Shown piece by piece: positions 1-6,182 of a stretch of DNA of 25,976 nucleotides. The translations under genes were made by a program, and so were the position numbers. How positions within the stretch are numbered: position 1 is the first letter of the stretch; every line of letters begins with the position of its first letter. The notes under the pieces were generated by a model, which was not told where the DNA came from, made no database searches, and worked only from the letters and a program-made list of their open reading frames with translations. Source of the DNA: a virus; IMG/VR virus record IMGVR_UViG_3300048593_000331, positions 1 to 25,976 of that record. One strand, written 5' to 3'.

Positions 1-176
1 TGCTTGTACGAATTGAGGGGCACACCGAACCCACATACATGACAAGCATCCTGCGCAAAGGCTTTGTCGCTGGTGGCGGATTGATGCTTGTTCTTGACCA
101 TGGAAATGGAGAGATAGACCAAGTGCTCAAGCTGCTGAACGACCAACAACAGAAAGATGACCATGCCAGTAATTGA
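1..176 (+). CDS. 3' end of a small protein of unknown function (5' end outside window)
   Basis: Reading from base 3, the frame is open from the window edge to a TGA at 174-176, giving the last 57 residues of a protein. It contains a Gly-rich hydrophobic stretch (FVAGGGLMLVLD) followed by a helical, Gln/Asp-rich tail ending DDHASN. Its stop lies inside the next gene, overlapping it by 14 nt, as is normal within a phage operon. Base composition is clearly lower in GC than the late genes to the right. I do not recognise the family, and an internal ATG at 39 could also be a start, so this could be a complete short ORF. Confidence 0.5.
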   Translation, partial: LVRIEGHTEPTYMTSILRKGFVAGGGLMLVLDHGNGEIDQVLKLLNDQQQKDDHASN

Positions 177-387
177 AATCACTGTCCGCGAGCGCGTCAC
201 TTACAGGCGTGAGGTTGAGGTAACAGAAGCCGAGTTCCGGGCAATGGAAACACAGCTTGACACGCTGAAGGGCCGCGAATACGACAGCGCCGTCGAAGCG
301 ATTGCGGATAAGTACATCCGGCGCGATGAGCGGGACTTTTTCGACGCTTATGACCTAGAGCTTGACGACTTGAGAGTTGTTGCTTGA
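163..387 (+). CDS. Small acidic hypothetical protein (74 aa)
   Basis: The start was chosen at ATG 163 rather than ATG 157 because an AGAAAG ribosome-binding site (151-156) sits 6 nt before it. The protein begins with an alternating pattern typical of beta strands (PVIEITVRERVTY), continues with a helix (VTEAEFRAM), and ends in an Asp/Glu-rich segment with several aromatic residues. It has no signal peptide and no membrane segment, so it should be a soluble cytoplasmic protein. It overlaps the upstream ORF by 14 nt and is followed 25 nt later by another small gene. The function is unknown; small acidic proteins of this kind are common in early or accessory phage modules. Confidence 0.7.
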   Translation: MPVIEITVRERVTYRREVEVTEAEFRAMETQLDTLKGREYDSAVEAIADKYIRRDERDFFDAYDLELDDLRVVA

Positions 388-412
388 GGCTGGCTAACAC
401 CGGAGATCAGCG

Positions 413-688
413 ATGAGCGAAGCGAATTCGATGGATTGCAGAGTTGGGCAGCCGGCGCCGGAGAAGAAGAAACCAACGGGGTTTGTTGCCATCTGCCAAT
501 GCGGAGTTGCTGTCGGAGCGCTCGATCTGGTGATGAGCGACCGCCGCGACGTGGCGCGATTGCTAGGTGCATGGCTGATGGATGGGTGCGTTGTACATCC
601 ACAGTTCGGCGGTGGATGGGCCGCTTACCTTGAGCCTTGCAAGTGCGGACAGCAGCCCAACACAATTTCTACGAACACCCCAAATTAG
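413..688 (+). CDS. Hypothetical protein with paired CxC motifs (91 aa)
   Basis: ATG 413 is preceded by GGAGA (402-406) at 6-nt spacing. The protein has two CxC pairs, C28-x-C30 (ICQCG) and C76-x-C78 (PCKCG), plus C59 in the middle and C9 near the N-terminus. The spacing of the CxC pairs could form a small metal-binding unit, but this is inference. Between them is a predicted helix (RRDVARLLGAWLMDG) and a glycine-rich turn (FGGGW). The C-terminal dozen residues are polar and probably disordered. It is co-directional with the two preceding small genes. I recognise no family. Confidence 0.7.
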   Translation: MSEANSMDCRVGQPAPEKKKPTGFVAICQCGVAVGALDLVMSDRRDVARLLGAWLMDGCVVHPQFGGGWAAYLEPCKCGQQPNTISTNTPN

Positions 689-693
689 CCCAG

Positions 694-838
694 GTGTCGT
701 GTATCCAGGGAGCCAACCATGCAAGTCATTGATCCACAAAGCACAGCGCCGGTTATCACGACACCGCTGCCGGTGATACACGACACGCGCACGACCGTCA
801 CCACCACCGGTAAACGGTATTTGGTCAGGGCGTGTATC
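694..838. repeat. 12-bp inverted repeat plus a third copy of its core
   Basis: GTGTCGTGTATC at 694-705 is exactly the reverse complement of GATACACGACAC at 775-786. The inner octamer CGTGTATC recurs at 831-838 in the first orientation, inside a 5-bp hairpin (828-842, GGGCG and CGCCC arms). The repeats flank a ribosome-binding site and start codon at 707-721 and occupy the zone where the plus-strand genes meet the minus-strand late genes. They could be operators for a phage regulator or an RNA structure over the start codon; the sequence alone does not decide. Confidence 0.55.
707..823 (+). other. Possible start of a small plus-strand gene, end undefined
   Basis: An AGGGAG ribosome-binding site (707-712) lies 6 nt before ATG 719, and the first 36 or so codons read like a plausible protein (MQVIDPQSTAPVITTPLPV then a Thr-rich stretch). 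Beyond about 823 the frame stays open to 1744 only as Arg/Ala/Gly-rich sequence antisense to the lysis genes, which is a GC-rich shadow. The likeliest readings are a short gene whose end has been lost by mutation or rearrangement, or a fortuitous start. No end can be supported. Confidence 0.3.
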
Positions 839-980
839 GCCCCTCTTCATCGCGCACCGGCAGCACATCGGGCACCTCGGCACGGCGGCGAACGTCCTGC
901 TGAGCTTGCCGGTCGCGGGCCAGGCGGCGCTGGTCGGCGCGGCGGGTGGCTTTGTCAGGGCGTGGCGGCTTGGGCTTCAT
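825..980 (-). CDS. Short basic hypothetical protein after the spanin (51 aa)
   Basis: An open frame starts at ATG 980, 26 nt before the end of the Rz gene, and stops at TGA 827-825. The product is strongly hydrophilic, rich in Arg, Lys, Asp and Pro (starting MKPKPPRPDK, ending DEEGRYTP). It has no signal or membrane segment. Third codon positions are mostly G or C, as in neighbouring late genes, which supports coding. There is no strong ribosome-binding site, so expression may depend on coupling to Rz. It would be the last gene of the leftward late operon. The function is unknown. Confidence 0.5.
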   Translation of the reverse strand: MKPKPPRPDKATRRADQRRLARDRQAQQDVRRRAEVPDVLPVRDEEGRYTP

Positions 981-1449
981 GGGTGGGCCAGGCTTCGTAC
1001 AGCCTCAGCGCGTCGGCGGCGTGGGCGTCAGCTGCTCGGCCCAGCTCGACAAGCTGCGCCGCACAAGCTCCGAGTAAGGCACGGGCGGGATCGGCTCCGT
1101 CAGCGCCGGCCGGGCAGGCAGGCGAACCGCCGGGCCCGGTGGTGGCGAGCTGGTCGCGCAGGCGGTCAAGCTCAGCGCGAGCACCAGCAGCAGCGCGCTG
1201 GTGGGTCTGGGTGCGCTCGGTGGCGCGGCGGGTGGCTGCATCGGCTACCTCCTGGAGTCGTGTGGTTTCGGCCTGCGCGGCCTCGATGGCGCGCAGGGTC
1301 TCGCGCTGGCTTTGCAGCTGCGCGCGGTCGTGGATGACGCGGTGCACCTGGTGCGCCAGTGTGCCGCCGATGGCGATGCCGACCAGCAGCGTGGCGGTGG
1401 TGCGGGTGGCGCTGCCGCCGGTGAGCCAGCCCAGGGCGGCGCCGATCAC
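955..1449 (-). CDS. Rz: Rz-like i-spanin (inner-membrane spanin subunit)
   Basis: This 164-aa protein has the layout of an inner-membrane spanin. A short N-terminus precedes one transmembrane anchor at about residues 16-33 (TTATLLVGIAIGGTLA), followed by a long charged periplasmic helix predicted to form a coiled coil (about 40-105), with Cys112 and Cys129 beyond it. Spanins join inner and outer membranes and drive the last step of lysis in Gram-negative hosts, after endolysin action. The assignment rests on topology and on the nested Rz1-like lipoprotein in another frame (1005-1241), a hallmark of Rz/Rz1 pairs; spanins diverge too fast for sequence recognition. ATG 1449 overlaps the upstream stop as ATGA. 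Confidence 0.82.
   Translation of the reverse strand: MIGAALGWLTGGSATRTTATLLVGIAIGGTLAHQVHRVIHDRAQLQSQRETLRAIEAAQAETTRLQEVADAATRRATERTQTHQRAAAGARAELDRLRDQLATTGPGGSPACPAGADGADPARALLGACAAQLVELGRAADAHAADALRLYEAWPTHEAQAATP
1005..1241 (-). CDS. Rz1: Rz1-like o-spanin lipoprotein nested inside Rz
   Basis: This 78-aa ORF lies wholly inside the Rz gene in a different frame. It has a signal sequence with a hydrophobic core (SALLLVLALSL) ending in a lipobox L-T-A-C, which predicts lipidation at Cys28. The mature part is proline-rich (TSSPPPGPAV, then IPPVPYSEL), as is usual for outer-membrane Rz1 subunits. It should be sorted to the outer membrane and pair with the periplasmic end of Rz across the periplasm. 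The n-region is weakly basic (one Arg), and an alternative start further upstream is possible. Full embedding is the lambda-type arrangement. Confidence 0.85.
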   Translation of the reverse strand: MQPPAAPPSAPRPTSALLLVLALSLTACATSSPPPGPAVRLPARPALTEPIPPVPYSELVRRSLSSWAEQLTPTPPTR

Positions 1450-2474
1450 GCCAGCACCTCGACATCTATGGCGCCGGTTTTTCGCCGGCCGGCGGCAGTC
1501 TGCAGCTGGGTGCGCACCTGGTAGGTGCCGGGGGCGTCGGGGTTGTCCACCGCCACCTGCACCACGCCGCCCACGTCCAGCCGGGCGTCGGCCGCAAGGC
1601 CTGCGTCGGCGCTGGTGGCCAGCAGCCCGTCGGCCACGTCGGCGGCGCCGGCCAGGTACTTGGCGGCGAAGTCCAGGTCGAACACGTCGCGGTCGGCCGT
1701 GCTGCGCAGGCGGAACGTCTTGGCCGACTGCACGGTGGCGCTGACCACCACGTCCAACAGGGCGGTGCTTTCGCGCCCGCCCGCGGTGCTGATGCGCAGC
1801 GCCACGCGGTAGGTGCCCGCCGCGCCCGTGGGCGTGACGGCCAGCACCACCACGCCCGTGGTCAGCGCAGAGCCGGGCGCCACCGATGGCGTGACGGACA
1901 CGCCGGCCGGTGCGTCCAGCGCCAGCACGGTTGCCGCGGTGTCGCCCGCGCCGGGCAGGTATTTGGCCTCCCAGTCCACCAGGATGCGCTCGGTGTCGGC
2001 CACATACAGCGGGATGGCCTTGACCGGTGCGGCCGGGTCGTCTGCGTCGGGCACGATGACGCGCACGCCATCGAAGGGCACGCGCGCGGTGTTGGCTTCG
2101 CCTGCACGGGCGGCGGGCCAGACGATGGAGCCGTCGCCAATGGCGCCGCCGGCATCCACCAAGCGCACCGCGTCGGCCGCGCCGACCAGGCTGTAGGCGA
2201 ACAGCGCCGAGCCGCCGGCGTCGGCCGTTGCAGACGCATCGGCACCAGCACCAAGCAGAAGGCCAAAAGCGATGCCGCCGCCGGCATCTGCCGTGGCCAC
2301 TGCGTCAGCACCCGCGCCGAGCGTGTAGGCGAACAGGGCAGCGCCGCCCGCGTCGGCCGTGGCTGTAGCGTCAGACCCGGCACCGAGCAGCACCGGCGCC
2401 TCAGACGACGCGCCACGCTGCACCGCAAACAGTGCCGCGCCGCCGCTGCGTTGTGGAGCAAAGACCGCAGCCAT
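1446..2474 (-). CDS. Repeat-containing fibre or fibre-associated protein (342 aa)
   Basis: The start at ATG 2474 shares one base with the stop of the hydrolase fibre gene (TGATG), so the two are probably co-translated. Residues 31-118 are four 22-residue repeats (pattern GAGADAxATADAGG followed by a hydrophobic stretch), and a degenerate unit appears before them. Residues of about 140-342 hold two related beta-rich domains of roughly 95 residues, each with a D-(W/F)-x-A-K-Y-L-x-G-A motif near its start and a G-T-Y-x-V strand near its end. This domain duplication is typical of phage fibre and tail-tip proteins. I infer a virion surface role next to the receptor-binding fibre; no exact family is recognised. 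Confidence 0.7.
   Translation of the reverse strand: MAAVFAPQRSGGAALFAVQRGASSEAPVLLGAGSDATATADAGGAALFAYTLGAGADAVATADAGGGIAFGLLLGAGADASATADAGGSALFAYSLVGAADAVRLVDAGGAIGDGSIVWPAARAGEANTARVPFDGVRVIVPDADDPAAPVKAIPLYVADTERILVDWEAKYLPGAGDTAATVLALDAPAGVSVTPSVAPGSALTTGVVVLAVTPTGAAGTYRVALRISTAGGRESTALLDVVVSATVQSAKTFRLRSTADRDVFDLDFAAKYLAGAADVADGLLATSADAGLAADARLDVGGVVQVAVDNPDAPGTYQVRTQLQTAAGRRKTGAIDVEVLA
2121..2384 (-). repeat. Four tandem 66-bp coding repeats
   Basis: Residues 31-52, 53-74, 75-96 and 97-118 of the fibre-associated protein are 22-aa units. The first three are close copies (core ATADAGG and a FAY or FGL hydrophobic end); the fourth has diverged (RLVDAGGAIGDG). The unit length is constant, so they align without gaps. 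Such in-frame repeats can expand or contract by recombination or slippage. Confidence 0.8.
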
Positions 2475-4789
2475 CAGGACACCTGCACCGGGCCGCTGAA
2501 CCCGCTGTGATCGCTGGCCGGGTTGCCATCGCTGTTGGTCACTTGCAGCCAGCCAATGCCGCCAGCCGACAGGGCGCTGTTGACCGTGATCGACAAAACG
2601 CCACTGCCATCGGTGCTTTCTGCTGTGCCCTTGTCGGTCGGGTACTCGGCAACGGGTGGCGTTGCCTGATCCCACCACGCCCACTTCAGACCCGTCAGGC
2701 TGGCTGCTGGCGTGCTGCCGTTGGTGGTCAGCGTCACCGACACCGTGCGCGTGCCAGCGGGCCGACCCTGCGCCACGGGCGTGGCAAAGCAGCGGTCAAA
2801 AAACGCCACGTACTCAGCGGGCACAAAGTGGCTGGGGTGGCCGTGGTTACCAGTGCACACGATCAGCTCAGATTCTCGGCAGCACTTTGCCACCAGAGCG
2901 GCCAGCACATCGGTGTTGTTGGCCTTGGACACAATCGTGTCGCCCGCGCTGGCGTAGAAGCGCATGGGCACATGCCGATATGCAAAGCCACCTTTTAAGG
3001 CCGGGTCCATGCCGCGCGTGCGGTTTGCATAGGTCCCTGTGCCCGTCCCGGTGATGCTGTAAGCGGTGTTGATGGACCCGGTGTAGGAACTGGATGTGTG
3101 CATCGCTCCAAGATTGCACACCGGGTAGGTGCCCAGCCAGCCAACCACCGGGAATTTACCCTGCGCCAGAGCGTTCAGGCCCGACATGCCGCCCATGCTT
3201 TGCGACCACAGCGCCACGCCCGCCACGTTGTACGTGTCGCGCAGGTGTTTTTCCAAGCCAGCCAGGTCATCCACCGCCGTCTGGTTGCCCCAGTTGTCCC
3301 CGCGCTGACGGGCACCGGCCAGGATATAGCCAGCATCCAGCAGCGCATCCACGCACCCAGCCTTGAGCGAGTCGGACAGCAGCGCCGTTTCGTTTTCACT
3401 GACGCCGTGCGTGTAGATGATGACCTTGGTCGGGTTCGCGGCGTTGTACGGATTCGCGGCGTTGGCGTTGGGCACCAACACCATGATGTTTTGGCTGTAA
3501 ATCGGGTCCGTCGTGTCAATGCGGGTGTATTTCACCGCCGCCGATGCGGTGTACGTGATGTTCGCCGGGTTGGTCAGGCCGCCGTCGTTGGTGGCGCTGA
3601 TCGTCTTGGCACCAGCCGACAAAGCCGTGTAGGTGAACGTCGCCGAGGGCGTGCCCGAGCTGATCGCCACACTGGCAGGGGTGAACGTGCCGCCCGCCCC
3701 GCCGTCTGCTGGCGTGACCGTCACCGTTCCCGTGATCGCGCCGTTGGCCCCCACCGTGAAGTTGGTGGATGGCGTGCCAGCCGTGCCCGTGTTCGGGCCG
3801 GTCATGGTCACCGCCGTGGCACCCGCTGCGCTGGTCGTGAATGCCGCACTGGTGACCACAGCAGAATCGGTGCTGGAGCCGTCGCGGTGCTGGACGTGCG
3901 CGTAATACGTGGTGCCGGCAGTCAGGCCGGTGACCGAAAACGTCTTGGAACCCGTGCTGATGATCGCCTGGCTTCCAGACCATGCCGCCGCTGTGCCGCC
4001 CGATTGCTGGCCCGCCTGAATCTCTGCCACCGTGGGCGCTGTTGCCACCGTGGAAACGATGGCGTACATCGTGCCCGTGGCGGTGTCGGTCGTCGCGCCT
4101 GCCGTGGCGGTCGTTGCACCCGTTGACGTTCCGACAGGTTCCGACAACGTGGGGCCGGGAGACGGCACGCCGGCCGAAAAGTTGTCAATGGTTGAACGGT
4201 TGGTCCCGGTGCTCTTTGCCAGCCACAGGCCCGCACGGCCCGCATCCGTCAGAGAAGAGTCGGTGGCGGTGATGATGTCCGTCTGCGTAGCGCCCCAAGT
4301 GTTGCCACCCGTCAACCACAAACTATCACTCAGCCGCTGGACGCGCCCCTTCAATGTGGTGCCCGCCACGTCCAGGGTCATCCGGTACGTAATGCCCGCA
4401 GCCGGGGTGAATGCAACGCCCGTGCCAATCTGCGTCAAGCCGCCGCCGTTGACGTACTTGTATAGCCTGACTTGGCTTGAAAACGTGATGAAGAAATAAC
4501 CCGAATTTACGGATGTGCTCATGCGAGCACCGGGGCCGATCAGCTCCGACCCGTCACCGTGGGTGTAATCAAGCGTGACCGGGTAGTCAGCAGACGAAGG
4601 AACACCCGAGGCGTAATAGTTGTGATTCTTGCCCGTCTCGGTGCTGACCAGCCGGCTGCTGGTGATCTGAGGCGCTGCGGTGTCTGACGCGCTGGCGTGC
4701 CGCGTCCACGTTGCGCCGACCTCGCCCGTGTGCGCCGTGATCAGCGTGCTGTCGGCATCGGTGTAGGTGTCGGATGCGAAGATCGGCAT
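2474..4789 (-). CDS. Tail fibre with built-in alpha/beta-hydrolase (esterase-like) domain, 771 aa
   Basis: Residues about 1-205 look like a concanavalin/LamG-type beta sandwich (YTDADSTLITAHTG, ending STIDNFSAG). Residues about 215-320 form a fibronectin-III-like module (TYYAHVQHRDG) and 325-415 an Ig-like module. Residues about 425-670 read as an alpha/beta-hydrolase: an oxyanion-type HG after a beta strand (IIYTHGVSEN, 457-466), a nucleophile elbow WSQSMGG with Ser531, a candidate Asp617 in ASAGDTIV, and candidate His649/651/654 in GNHGHPSHF. The elbow has Ser in place of the first Gly of GxSxG. A C-terminal beta domain follows. The likely role is binding and deacylating surface polysaccharide during adsorption, inferred from architecture and position. 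GGGAG-like binding sequence GGGAG lies before ATG 4789. Confidence 0.8.
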   Translation of the reverse strand: MPIFASDTYTDADSTLITAHTGEVGATWTRHASASDTAAPQITSSRLVSTETGKNHNYYASGVPSSADYPVTLDYTHGDGSELIGPGARMSTSVNSGYFFITFSSQVRLYKYVNGGGLTQIGTGVAFTPAAGITYRMTLDVAGTTLKGRVQRLSDSLWLTGGNTWGATQTDIITATDSSLTDAGRAGLWLAKSTGTNRSTIDNFSAGVPSPGPTLSEPVGTSTGATTATAGATTDTATGTMYAIVSTVATAPTVAEIQAGQQSGGTAAAWSGSQAIISTGSKTFSVTGLTAGTTYYAHVQHRDGSSTDSAVVTSAAFTTSAAGATAVTMTGPNTGTAGTPSTNFTVGANGAITGTVTVTPADGGAGGTFTPASVAISSGTPSATFTYTALSAGAKTISATNDGGLTNPANITYTASAAVKYTRIDTTDPIYSQNIMVLVPNANAANPYNAANPTKVIIYTHGVSENETALLSDSLKAGCVDALLDAGYILAGARQRGDNWGNQTAVDDLAGLEKHLRDTYNVAGVALWSQSMGGMSGLNALAQGKFPVVGWLGTYPVCNLGAMHTSSSYTGSINTAYSITGTGTGTYANRTRGMDPALKGGFAYRHVPMRFYASAGDTIVSKANNTDVLAALVAKCCRESELIVCTGNHGHPSHFVPAEYVAFFDRCFATPVAQGRPAGTRTVSVTLTTNGSTPAASLTGLKWAWWDQATPPVAEYPTDKGTAESTDGSGVLSITVNSALSAGGIGWLQVTNSDGNPASDHSGFSGPVQVS

Positions 4790-4805
4790 GGCTCAGTGCT
4801 CCCGA

Positions 4806-5198
4806 TCAGACCAGCGCCACCGGCTGGCGCACCACGTATGGGATGTTCGGCAACGTCACCGAGCCACCGGCCGCCACCGCGTTGGAGGTGTTCTCTTCGG
4901 TCACGCGCAGGATGCGGCTGTTGGCCGTGTCCAAGAAGGCGAAGTGCGTTGGGTTACCGCTGGCGTCAGCGCTGGCGTCGGTCTTGCTGGCGTTGTTCAG
5001 CACGCGGTCGCTGCCCGAGTCCGTGAACGTGAAGTCAGCGGGAGCCATCCCCGCCGATGCCACCACGTTGGCCGGGTTGGTCAGCGTGGCGTAGCTGTCG
5101 CCCAGCGAGAAGGCGATGACCGCCACCAGCAGGTTGCAGTTAGCCTGGATGTAGGCGGGGCCGTTGTCGAGGACGAGAGGGTGTGCGTAGCGTGCCAT
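4806..5198 (-). CDS. Putative virion structural protein, tail-fibre region (130 aa)
   Basis: This is a Ser/Thr/Ala-rich beta-type protein beginning MARYAHPLVLDNGPAYIQAN. It ends with strands resembling TNSRILRVTEEN and a Pro-containing tail. It resembles small phage proteins placed beside tail-fibre genes in other siphophages (recognised by overall pattern, not by a named family). An ACGGAGAA ribosome-binding site lies about 8 nt before ATG 5198. There is one Cys and no membrane segment or signal peptide. Its place, 16 nt upstream of the hydrolase fibre gene, suggests a fibre base or trimerisation partner; this is inference. Confidence 0.65.
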   Translation of the reverse strand: MARYAHPLVLDNGPAYIQANCNLLVAVIAFSLGDSYATLTNPANVVASAGMAPADFTFTDSGSDRVLNNASKTDASADASGNPTHFAFLDTANSRILRVTEENTSNAVAAGGSVTLPNIPYVVRQPVALV

Positions 5199-5227
5199 GG
5201 TTGGTTTCTCCGTTCGGTTGGGTTGGG

Positions 5228-5434
5228 TCAGGTGGGCTTTGAAAGGGTCGGGCGGTGCGGGGTTTCGGGCTCCATGTCCGGCAGCAGTTGCACGCCAACC
5301 GCAGCGAGGGCGAGCACTTCAATCTGCGAGACCAGCAGCGCAGCCTTGGCCAGGTCGCGCACGCCCCAGGCGTCGTTGATGACGGCGCGCGCTTCGGTGC
5401 AGCGCTGGGTGATCTCATCCGACAGGGCGCTCAT
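5228..5434 (-). CDS. Small helical hypothetical protein (68 aa)
   Basis: ATG 5434 overlaps the stop of the amidase gene as ATGA, so translation is probably coupled. The product is predicted to be mostly alpha-helical (ALSDEITQRCTEARAVIND, then LAKAALLVSQIEVLALAAVG) with a polar C-terminal tail rich in Pro and Thr. The second hydrophobic stretch is amphipathic rather than a clear membrane span. No family is recognised. Being translated directly after the endolysin, it might be a regulator or accessory of lysis, but nothing in the sequence proves this. Confidence 0.65.
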   Translation of the reverse strand: MSALSDEITQRCTEARAVINDAWGVRDLAKAALLVSQIEVLALAAVGVQLLPDMEPETPHRPTLSKPT

Positions 5435-5973
5435 GCTGCGGCCTCTTCTAGGACGTTGGCGGCCAGCACATCGGCTACGGCGCTGGCCACGCGCCAGTGC
5501 CGCGCCTGGTACTTGGCCAGGGCTTCTGGGTTGCTCAAAAAGAACACCTCGGCAATCAGGCCGCCGCTGGCCACGTAGCCCAGGCGCCCGCGGGCGCTGG
5601 CTTCCTGGCCGATCCAGCCATTGTCGCCGCGCAGAGGCTCTTCGAGCACGGTGGCCATGGCGGCGGCCAGACGCTGCGCCAGGGCCTTGTCGCGCGGCAG
5701 GCTGATCACTTCCACACCGCGGGCGGCGGGGTTGGTGCTGGCGTTGGTGTGCAGTTCCAGCGCCACGCTGCTGCCGGCCACCAGGTGCAGGGCCAGGGCC
5801 AGCGGCTGGTTGACGCCGCGCGCACCATCGCCACGCACCGGCAACCCACGCACCTGCAGTTTGCTCAGCACGATGTCGCGCAGCGTGGTCATGATCTCGT
5901 GTTCCTGCACACCCTGGTAGCTGGCGCCCGGGCTGCTGGGCGAGTGGCCGGCGGTGACGGTGATGGGTTTCAT
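5431..5973 (-). CDS. N-acetylmuramoyl-L-alanine amidase (Amidase_3-type endolysin), 180 aa
   Basis: The protein matches zinc amidases that cut the bond between N-acetylmuramic acid and L-alanine in peptidoglycan. The first metal ligand is His10 in TAGHSPSSPG, a Glu follows near 24-26 (QEHE), a second His75 sits in ELHTNAS, and the catalytic Glu142 lies in GGLIAEVFFLSN. It is essentially the catalytic domain alone, without a cell-wall-binding domain, which is usual for phages of Gram-negative hosts. There is no N-terminal signal peptide, so release to the periplasm should need a holin; several membrane proteins are encoded just upstream. The start is at ATG 5973 (MKPITVTAGH), overlapping the previous stop as ATGA. 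Confidence 0.9.
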   Translation of the reverse strand: MKPITVTAGHSPSSPGASYQGVQEHEIMTTLRDIVLSKLQVRGLPVRGDGARGVNQPLALALHLVAGSSVALELHTNASTNPAARGVEVISLPRDKALAQRLAAAMATVLEEPLRGDNGWIGQEASARGRLGYVASGGLIAEVFFLSNPEALAKYQARHWRVASAVADVLAANVLEEAAA

Positions 5974-6182
5974 GGCGCGCGCTCCAAAAATCGGCTGAAA
6001 GCGGTGCGCACCGCCCACAGCCACAGGAAACGAAGGACAAACAGAATCACGCCGATGACCGCGCCATGCCCGGTGGTCAAGCTGCCGCCGACCAGCCAGG
6101 CCAGTGCGGGCAGGCTCAAGAAGCCGAACAGCAAAATGCCAAGGCTGCCGACCATCGCTTCGACGGCGTGCTGCTTTTTCAT
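5970..6182 (-). CDS. Small two-span membrane protein (70 aa)
   Basis: After a short basic N-terminus (MKKQHAVEAM) there are two hydrophobic segments, about residues 10-32 (GSLGILLFGFLSLPALAWLV) and 41-59 (VIGVILFVLRFLWLWAV), then a basic tail. Size and topology fit a class II holin or a small holin partner, but they also fit other phage membrane peptides. It sits between another membrane protein and the endolysin, with ATGA overlaps on both sides, so all three are probably translated together. The position next to the endolysin is the main reason to consider a holin role. Confidence 0.7.
   Translation of the reverse strand: MKKQHAVEAMVGSLGILLFGFLSLPALAWLVGGSLTTGHGAVIGVILFVLRFLWLWAVRTAFSRFLERAP

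Noticed and set aside
828-842. Hairpin with GGGCG and CGCCC arms as a terminator of the late operon
   Set aside because: The stem is only 5 bp and no T run follows on either strand; it mostly lies in the coding end of the 51-aa ORF.
563-883. A 106-codon minus-strand ORF
   Set aside because: Most of it is antisense to the plus-strand 91-aa gene, which has a good ribosome-binding site; its Cys/Arg-rich composition looks like a shadow.
719-1744. The full 341-codon extension of the plus-strand ORF starting at 719
   Set aside because: After about 36 codons it is Arg/Ala/Gly-rich sequence antisense to Rz, Rz1 and the fibre-associated gene; only the beginning may be real.
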